Shown here piece by piece: positions 58,714-64,000 of a stretch of 64,000 nucleotides of DNA. The stretch is taken from positions 2,317,501-2,381,500 of the forward strand of contig NZ_CP118611.1 in NCBI RefSeq assembly GCF_028993555.1, written 5' to 3'. Below the pieces are notes generated by a model. That model was not told the DNA's origin, searched no databases, and saw only the letters and a list, made by a program, of their open reading frames with translations. Made by a program: the position numbers and the translations under genes. Source of the stretch: Ensifer adhaerens (GTDB lineage Bacteria; Pseudomonadota; Alphaproteobacteria; Rhizobiales; Rhizobiaceae). Numbering within the stretch: position 1 is the first letter of the stretch; every line of letters begins with the position of its first letter.

Positions 58714-59946
58714 ATGACTGGAACGGCACCCATGGAGAAGTCAACCGGCGGCGATGCGGCCGACACCAACCCTGCAGCGCGCCAGTCGAAAATTGCCGAG
58801 TTCCTCGCGTCGCACGGCGGGCCGTTCTACGAACTTCAGGCCCGACTGAAGCTGCTGCATGCGAATGCGCTGCAGTCCGGCAAGCGGGCGCTCATCTTCG
58901 TCGCCCTTGCCTGGGGCGGACCGTTTTTCCTCGGACTGCCGCAGAGCCTCTCGCTCGACCATGAGCAGGGCGCCTACCTTGCCGATCCGGGTGCCTGGGC
59001 AAAGTTCTTCGTTGCCATCGCCGCCTTCGTGCTCGCCGAGCAACAGGTCGAACGAGGCTTGCGCACCAAGCTCGGACAGTTCGCTCGCGCGCCTCTCATT
59101 GCTCCAACGTCGATGCCGGCAGCCGCGCATGCTGTCTCGGTCGCGCTCAAGCGGCGCGACTCGCGGCTCGCGGAGCTCGTTTGTCTGGCGCTGGCCGGCG
59201 TCGCTGCCCTGCTTTCCTTCGCGAATTTTCACACCGCCGACATCTCGTTCTGGGCCGTGCAGCATTCGGCCGACGGCAACAGGATTACGGCTGCGGGCTG
59301 GTGGTCGATCTGCATCAGCCTACCGCTCTTCGTGTTCCTGTTCCTGCGTGGCGTCTGGCGACATTTCGTCTGGGCGCAATTACTACGCAAGATCGCTGGA
59401 CTGGAACTTCGCCTTGTCGCCGCCCATCCCGATGGCAAGGGCGGGCTTGGCTTCCTGTCGCAATATCCAAACGCCTATGTCTTCTTCGTCTTCGGCATGA
59501 GCGCGGCGATCGCCGCGGCAGTCATGAAGCACCTGCTGCAGGAATCCCTGTCGATGACGACCTTCAGCATGATCATGAGCGGTTGGCTCGCGATCGTGAT
59601 TGCCTTCTTTGCCTATCCCCTGTCGGCCTTTTCCAAACCGCTGGCGCGCCTGAAGGAGGCGGGGCTGCTGATGCTCGGCGTGCAGGCAACGCGCTTTCAC
59701 CGGGCGGCCGAACGCAAGGTGCTCGGCCGCAACGTGCTCGCCGACGCGACCCCCGAACCGGACGAAGAGCTGGCGGACCCGAGCAAGCTCTACGATACGA
59801 CCAACAAGCTCTCGTCGGTGCTGATCAGCCGAGGCGCGGTCGTGCCTGTCGCGGCTGCCGCACTCATTCCCTTTGCGGTCGCCGGCGCAACCAGGCTGCC
59901 CTACAAGGAGGTCTTTTCGGTGCTGAAGAAACTCCTGCTGCTTTGA
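58714..59946 (+). CDS. Uncharacterised multi-pass membrane protein
   Basis: A 410-residue protein with about six hydrophobic segments: two near 50-105, two near 150-205, and two near 255-300, plus a C-terminal one near 375-395. A cytoplasmic N-terminus (about 45 residues) and a loop with FARAPLIAPTSMPAAAHAV lie between. I do not recognise the family. GAGGACGACGGCC precedes the ATG at 58714. It follows the autotransporter by 247 bases on the same strand with no linking motif, so it may be independent. Confidence 0.7.
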   Translation: MTGTAPMEKSTGGDAADTNPAARQSKIAEFLASHGGPFYELQARLKLLHANALQSGKRALIFVALAWGGPFFLGLPQSLSLDHEQGAYLADPGAWAKFFVAIAAFVLAEQQVERGLRTKLGQFARAPLIAPTSMPAAAHAVSVALKRRDSRLAELVCLALAGVAALLSFANFHTADISFWAVQHSADGNRITAAGWWSICISLPLFVFLFLRGVWRHFVWAQLLRKIAGLELRLVAAHPDGKGGLGFLSQYPNAYVFFVFGMSAAIAAAVMKHLLQESLSMTTFSMIMSGWLAIVIAFFAYPLSAFSKPLARLKEAGLLMLGVQATRFHRAAERKVLGRNVLADATPEPDEELADPSKLYDTTNKLSSVLISRGAVVPVAAAALIPFAVAGATRLPYKEVFSVLKKLLLL

Positions 59947-59982
59947 CGGGCCGGAGTCGGTCGATCCTCAGCGGCACCCACG

Positions 59983-61434
59983 TTACCAGCGCCACCGCTC
60001 CGCGCGGCCGACGGCGAGACCCGAGGCTTGCAACACGCGTTCCATGGCGCCACCGATAGACAGCACCTCTTCATCGCCATAGCGGCGACCGACGATCTGA
60101 AGGCCAACCGGCAGGCCGTTGTCGGCCAGACCAGCAGGCACTGAGAGAGCCGGGCACTGCGGCAACAGGTTGAATGGGCAGGTCATGTCGAGCCCACGAA
60201 AACGCCCGTCCGGCGTATCGGCAACGTAGTCGTTGTCGTCCGCGTCGGCCGAGGGGGCCGTGACCGCGCACGTCGGGCAGAGCAGTGCATCGTAGCGGGC
60301 AAGGATGAAGGCGAGGTCACGCCACATCGCGGTCCGGAGCAGCTCCACCCGCTTGTAGACTGCAGCATTCATGCCCAGTCCGCGTTCGATGAGTTCGACC
60401 ACGATCGGGTCCATGCGCGCGCGGTAGCCATCGATCGCCTCGCCGAAGAATGCGGCCATGAACACGCACCAGAGGTCGTACCACTGGTCGTTGACGGCGC
60501 GGGACCAGCCGATGTCCACGGGTTCCACCGTGGCTCCGGCCGCACGAAGCTGGTCGACCGCCGCAAGGATCGCAGCCTGCACGGAGGCATCGACGCTGTA
60601 GTAGCCAAGATCCAGCGAAAGGGCAAAGCGGCAGCCCGCAAGTGAGCCTGTCTTTGCCCGGTCGGCCGCGAAGGAGAGTGGCACCGAGGCGATATCCGCA
60701 TCATCCGGGCCGGCAGCCGCGGCCATGAAGGCGACGGCATCGCCGACGGTCCGCGCCAGTGGGCCGAAATGCGATATGTTGTCGAAGACGCTGGGCAGGA
60801 TCGTCATCGGAATGCGCCCAAGGCTGGGCTTGAAGCCGACGGCGCCCGAAAGTGCTGCGGGAATGCGCACCGACCCGCCCATGTCCGTGCCTTCGGCGAA
60901 AGGGACGACGCCGGTGGCGACGGCGACCGCCGAGCCACCGGAGGAACCGCCGGAGGTTCGCTCCGAGTTCCAGGGATTGCGGGTCACGCCCCATCGCGGG
61001 CTGGCGGTGAAACTCGAATGGGCGAATTCCGGCGTCGTCGTCTTGCCGATGAGGATCGCGCCGGCAGCCTCCAGCCGCTCGATGCATAGCGCCGTCTCCG
61101 CCGGAACCCAATCTTCGCGCGTCCAGGAGCCGAGCGTGGTGAGATCGCCCTTTGTCGGCGTCAAGTCCTTGGCGGCAAAGGGGACGCCGAGAAGAACGGG
61201 CGCGTTGCCGCCGGTCGCAACAAGTGCGTCAGCCGCCCGGGCGGATGCAAGCGCTGCCTCCTCGCGAAGCAGCGTGAACGCGTTCAGCGATTGGTTGACG
61301 ACCTTCGCGCGGCGCAAGGATTCGGCAACGACCGCTTCGGCGGAAAAATGGCGGGCGCGGATGCCGGCCGCGATCTCCGTTGCGGGCAGATCGAGCGGGT
61401 GCGTGGGCGCAAGGGCGCGAGAAACCGTCTGCAT
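59983..61434 (-). CDS. Amidase (amidase signature family)
   Basis: A 483-residue amidase with Lys-Ser-Ser triad K89 (PFAAKD), S164 (SGGSSGGSA) and S188 (GTDMGGSVRIP). It hydrolyses a carboxylic amide to acid and ammonia; substrate unknown. The start ATG lies head-to-head with the LuxR gene, whose start follows 43 bases away, so a very compact divergent promoter serves both. With the APC permease and formamidase-like hydrolase nearby it may form an amide/amino-acid degradation group. Confidence 0.9.
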   Translation of the reverse strand: MQTVSRALAPTHPLDLPATEIAAGIRARHFSAEAVVAESLRRAKVVNQSLNAFTLLREEAALASARAADALVATGGNAPVLLGVPFAAKDLTPTKGDLTTLGSWTREDWVPAETALCIERLEAAGAILIGKTTTPEFAHSSFTASPRWGVTRNPWNSERTSGGSSGGSAVAVATGVVPFAEGTDMGGSVRIPAALSGAVGFKPSLGRIPMTILPSVFDNISHFGPLARTVGDAVAFMAAAAGPDDADIASVPLSFAADRAKTGSLAGCRFALSLDLGYYSVDASVQAAILAAVDQLRAAGATVEPVDIGWSRAVNDQWYDLWCVFMAAFFGEAIDGYRARMDPIVVELIERGLGMNAAVYKRVELLRTAMWRDLAFILARYDALLCPTCAVTAPSADADDNDYVADTPDGRFRGLDMTCPFNLLPQCPALSVPAGLADNGLPVGLQIVGRRYGDEEVLSIGGAMERVLQASGLAVGRAERWRW

Positions 61435-61477
61435 GACTGCGGACTCCGTGCTAGGTCTTGTCTTCGACAGGTGGGGA

Positions 61478-62260
61478 ATGGATGTGGCAGCAAGATCCGG
61501 TGGGGCGAGTGCCTATATCGATGATTGGAATGCCGGGCTCGCAGAGGCCGTAGAAAACCTCGGTGAACCCGGCTTTCCGGAGGCTCTGGAGCGTGCGCTT
61601 CGGCAACTCGTCTCCTTCGAGATGATGAACGGCTTTGCCTATTCGCCAGGGGGCAAGGCCTTCGATCTCCACAACGATCGCATCGTCGGCGACCGCATCA
61701 CCATCGTCGACCACTACCTTGCCGGCGCCTATATCCTCGACCCGTTCTACGATGCCGTCCGCAACGCAAAACTCGACGGCGGCGTCCTGGTGATGCGACG
61801 CTTGGCGCCGGACCGCTTCACCGAGACGGAGTACTTTCGCCGCCACTACCAGGCAACCGGCATCGTCGACGAGATCGGCTTCATTCTGAAGCTTCCGGAA
61901 GTCGATGCGGTGCTGTCGCTTTCGCGTATCGGCGACGTGCCCGCCTTCTCCCGCCGCGACATCGCCCGGCTGGAAAGTGCGGCGCCAGTCGTCCGGGCAC
62001 TCGCCGAACGGCACTGGCGCGCACGGTTCGACCCGCCGCGGGAGGAGGACGATGCCGCAGCGACGATCAGCCACCCGTTGCTTTCGAAACGGGAGCTGGA
62101 GATCGTCACCCTGATCCTCAAGGGTCACTCGACCTACTCCATCGCCGCGACGCTCGGCCTTTCGCCGAACACGGTCAAGGTCCATCGTCGCCAGGCCTAT
62201 GCCAAGCTCACCATTTCCAGCCAGGCGGAGCTCTTCCATCTGTTCCTCAGCCGCCGCTGA
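61478..62260 (+). CDS. LuxR-family transcriptional regulator
   Basis: A 260-residue protein with a C-terminal LuxR HTH at about 200-255 (LLSKRELEIVTLILKGHSTYSIAATLGLSPNTVKVHRRQAYAKL in outline) and an N-terminal alpha/beta sensor region of no recognised family; no receiver or autoinducer motif is seen. AGGTGGGGA directly precedes the chosen ATG. The frame stays open upstream, and an ATG at 61433 overlaps the amidase ATG as CATG, which I reject as less likely. Divergent from the amidase, convergent with the APC permease gene (stops adjoin). Confidence 0.83.
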   Translation: MDVAARSGGASAYIDDWNAGLAEAVENLGEPGFPEALERALRQLVSFEMMNGFAYSPGGKAFDLHNDRIVGDRITIVDHYLAGAYILDPFYDAVRNAKLDGGVLVMRRLAPDRFTETEYFRRHYQATGIVDEIGFILKLPEVDAVLSLSRIGDVPAFSRRDIARLESAAPVVRALAERHWRARFDPPREEDDAAATISHPLLSKRELEIVTLILKGHSTYSIAATLGLSPNTVKVHRRQAYAKLTISSQAELFHLFLSRR

Positions 62261-63592
62261 TCATTCGACGAACTCGACTTCCGGCGGTGCCGACTGGAAG
62301 AACCGGGTGAGATAGGCGAGATAGCACACCCCAATGGCCAGCCAGATGATGCCCAGAAGCTTGGCGTGGCCATCGAGATTCCACAGCAGGAACAGGTCGC
62401 ACACTGCGCCGACGGCTGGAACGACAAGTCCCAGCAGCGCGCCGAGCGGCCGCACGATTGCATTGTCCTGCAGATAGAGCGCGATGACCGAGATGTTGAC
62501 GGCGGTGAAAGCAAGGAACGCGCCGAAGTTGATGAAGGACGTCGAAGTCGTCACGTCGAGTGTGAGCGCGAGCAGGCCGACGATGCCGACGAGCACGAGG
62601 TTAAACACCGGCGTGCGCCATTTCTCATGCAGCTTGCCGAATATCCCTGCCGGCAACACGCCGTCGCGGCCCATGGCGAAAAGCAGCCGCCCGACACTCG
62701 CCTGTGCCGCAAGGCCCGAGGTGAACTGGGCCACCACCAGCGTGGCGAGAAACAGGGTCACGAAGAGGTCGCCGCCGATCATGAGGGCGATTTCCGTCGC
62801 AGCAGAATCGATAGAGGTAAATTCGCCGCCGGGATGGGCGAGTTGCGTGACATAGGCCGAGCCCGTGAAGATGATCCCGCCGATCACCGCGATGATCATG
62901 ATCGCCTTCGGCATCGTGCGGGTCGGGTCGCGCGTCTCCTCCGTCAGGGTCGAGACGGCATCGAAGCCGAGGAAAGAGTAGGCCGCGATCGCCGCGCCGG
63001 CGACCGAAGCGCTGAACGGCACATTCGCTTCGAAGAATGGCCGCACCGACGCAAGCCCACCGACGCCATTGATGGCAACGACATAGCGCGCCGCGAGTGC
63101 AACGAAAGCGATCAACACGGTGAGCTGCACGAGCATCAGCACGACGTTCACCCGGTTGGCGAAAGCGATGCCGATGACATTTACCGCCGTTGTCAGAACG
63201 ATGAAACCGACGATCCAAAGCCAGGCCGGAACAGCCGGGAAGGCAGAGCCCAGATAGGCGGCGCCGATCAGCCAGATCACCATCGGCAGGAAGAAATAGT
63301 CGAGCAGCACGGCCCAGCCGACGAGGAAGCCGGCGCCGGAATTCAGCGACTTGCGGGCGTAGGTGTAGGCGGACCCGGCGACCGGATAGACCTTCGCCAT
63401 GATGCCGTAGCTCACGGCTGTCAGGAAGATCGCGAGCGCCGCGATGAAATAGGCCATCGCCGTCGTGCCCTGGCTCGCCGAAGCCAGCGCCCCGAACGTG
63501 CCGAACACGATCATCGGCGTCATATAGGCAAGCCCGAACAGCACCACCGACCACAGGCCAAGGGTTCGATCGAGTTTAATGTTTTGTGTCAT
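62261..63592 (-). CDS. APC-family amino acid/amine permease
   Basis: A 443-residue permease with 12 hydrophobic segments. Helix 1 has the GLAYMTPMIVFGTFGALASAS unwound motif, helix 6 the SFLGFDAVSTLTEET motif, both canonical for amino acid-polyamine-organocation transporters (PuuP/YifK-like). AGGAGGGGAAC precedes ATG 63592; a codon upstream at 63607 is less likely. It likely supplies substrate to the amidase group. It ends one base from the LuxR stop. Confidence 0.9.
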   Translation of the reverse strand: MTQNIKLDRTLGLWSVVLFGLAYMTPMIVFGTFGALASASQGTTAMAYFIAALAIFLTAVSYGIMAKVYPVAGSAYTYARKSLNSGAGFLVGWAVLLDYFFLPMVIWLIGAAYLGSAFPAVPAWLWIVGFIVLTTAVNVIGIAFANRVNVVLMLVQLTVLIAFVALAARYVVAINGVGGLASVRPFFEANVPFSASVAGAAIAAYSFLGFDAVSTLTEETRDPTRTMPKAIMIIAVIGGIIFTGSAYVTQLAHPGGEFTSIDSAATEIALMIGGDLFVTLFLATLVVAQFTSGLAAQASVGRLLFAMGRDGVLPAGIFGKLHEKWRTPVFNLVLVGIVGLLALTLDVTTSTSFINFGAFLAFTAVNISVIALYLQDNAIVRPLGALLGLVVPAVGAVCDLFLLWNLDGHAKLLGIIWLAIGVCYLAYLTRFFQSAPPEVEFVE

Positions 63593-63729
63593 GTTCCCCT
63601 CCTCCAACGAGCTGACCGGAAGCGTCGGGGAAACCGGGGGCTATGCCAATAACCCTAGGGTGTTATGGCGCGGGAGAGCCCGGGGTGAGCGGAATTCGCC
63701 ACCATCATCCCTTGGTTCGGCATAGCGCT

Positions 63730-64000
63730 TCACACCGAAAGCAGGGTTCGCGTCAGCGGATGCCCGGCGTCGGCAAGGCCATCGATGACGTTGAAGTGGT
63801 GCCGATCCGGTTCGACGACGGTCGCCGTGGTCGCACCCAGCCCGGTCCAGATATTGGCAAGCAAATCGTTCTGGCGCAGGAACTCCGCGCGCTCGCCGCC
63901 ACCGACCCAGCAGGTGATGCGGGCATCGCGCATCGGCCGCAGCAGCGCCGGGCTTTGCGAAAGCGCCTCCGCCTCGTCGATCGCGAGCTTCTCGTTCATC
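63730..64000 (-). CDS. Alpha/beta hydrolase, arylformamidase-like, C-terminal part (runs off right edge)
   Basis: The visible 89 residues contain the end of an alpha/beta hydrolase: WVGGGERAEFLRQN and HHFNVIDGLAD, with the catalytic His in the VEPDRHHFNVIDG segment. This ending resembles kynurenine formamidase-type esterases. The gene starts beyond position 64000. It is 138 bases downstream-side of the APC permease start on the same strand, so it is upstream in the same possible operon and could hydrolyse a formamide or ester. Confidence 0.65.
   Translation of the reverse strand, partial: MNEKLAIDEAEALSQSPALLRPMRDARITCWVGGGERAEFLRQNDLLANIWTGLGATTATVVEPDRHHFNVIDGLADAGHPLTRTLLSV

Noticed and set aside
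60725..61477. N-terminal extension of the LuxR regulator
   Set aside because: Antisense to the amidase gene and Ser/Ala/Arg-rich. A ribosome site directly precedes the ATG at 61478.
1..64000. tRNA, rRNA, insertion sequences, prophage or integrase genes
   Set aside because: I looked for cloverleaf-like sequences, transposase or integrase motifs and long terminal repeats and saw none. A tRNAscan, ISfinder or Rfam search would settle it.

Overview
The window is high-GC DNA densely packed with genes. It looks like an alphaproteobacterium of the Rhizobiaceae, most plausibly Ensifer/Sinorhizobium. The clues are the gene families (FhuA/FoxA-type receptors, an HWE histidine kinase with a lone receiver, many PotD-like and sugar ABC systems, LysR/AraC/TetR regulators everywhere), a TGA-N9-TCA (RirA-type) box, an FNR/FixK-type box, and many ATGA stop/start overlaps. 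This assignment is an inference, not a marker-gene identification. I saw no rRNA, tRNA, CRISPR array, transposase or replication origin. The mosaic of small transport/catabolism operons would suit a megaplasmid, chromid or accessory chromosomal arm.

Layout. 1-1315: left-truncated RbbA-like ATPase with its HlyD-type partner, behind an FNR-type box. 1723-3306: OpgB-like membrane phosphoglycerol transferase of lower GC. 3384-9942: hydroxamate-siderophore uptake operon (receptor, FhuD, FhuB, FhuF-like reductase, FhuC) with a divergent LysR gene. 11090-17781: fatty acid desaturase, PhnD-like binding protein, two tandem DJ-1/PfpI proteins with a divergent LysR gene, HD-domain hydrolase, GlxA-type regulator and a small membrane protein. 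17827-19239: ArsR/AHSA1 pair and a flavin-reductase-like protein.

19534-32819 is the most interesting part: a Rieske oxygenase, class III aminotransferase, complete PotABCD-like transporter, BetI-like repressor, phosphoethanolamine-N-methyltransferase-like enzyme, two phytoene-desaturase-like flavoproteins, a GcvT-like protein and an 80-residue protein. They form five transcription units, and the three promoter regions that serve them carry almost the same BetI-type operator. The Rieske enzyme has Glu at the bridging position (E204-x2-H207-x4-H212), as in carnitine/betaine oxygenases. I infer a dedicated uptake and degradation regulon for an N-methylated (probably quaternary) amine whose substrate I cannot name.

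32927-36196: second FhuA/FoxA-like receptor with an AraC regulator and a RirA-type box. 36310-42281: GNAT, Rrf2 regulator with a pair of dyads, alpha/beta hydrolase, GST, SDR, VOC protein and YghU, a detoxification-flavoured stretch. 42634-46821: sugar ABC operon with an aldo/keto reductase but no ATPase. 46835-54032: TetR/MFS pair around a perfect 27-bp dyad, isochorismatase-like hydrolase, HWE kinase/receiver pair, a second ArsR/AHSA1 pair and a PQQ-type sugar dehydrogenase. 54323-64000: EamA exporter, a 994-residue autotransporter with 69-residue repeats, a membrane protein, then amidase, LuxR regulator, APC permease and a truncated alpha/beta hydrolase that may form an amide/amino-acid catabolic group.
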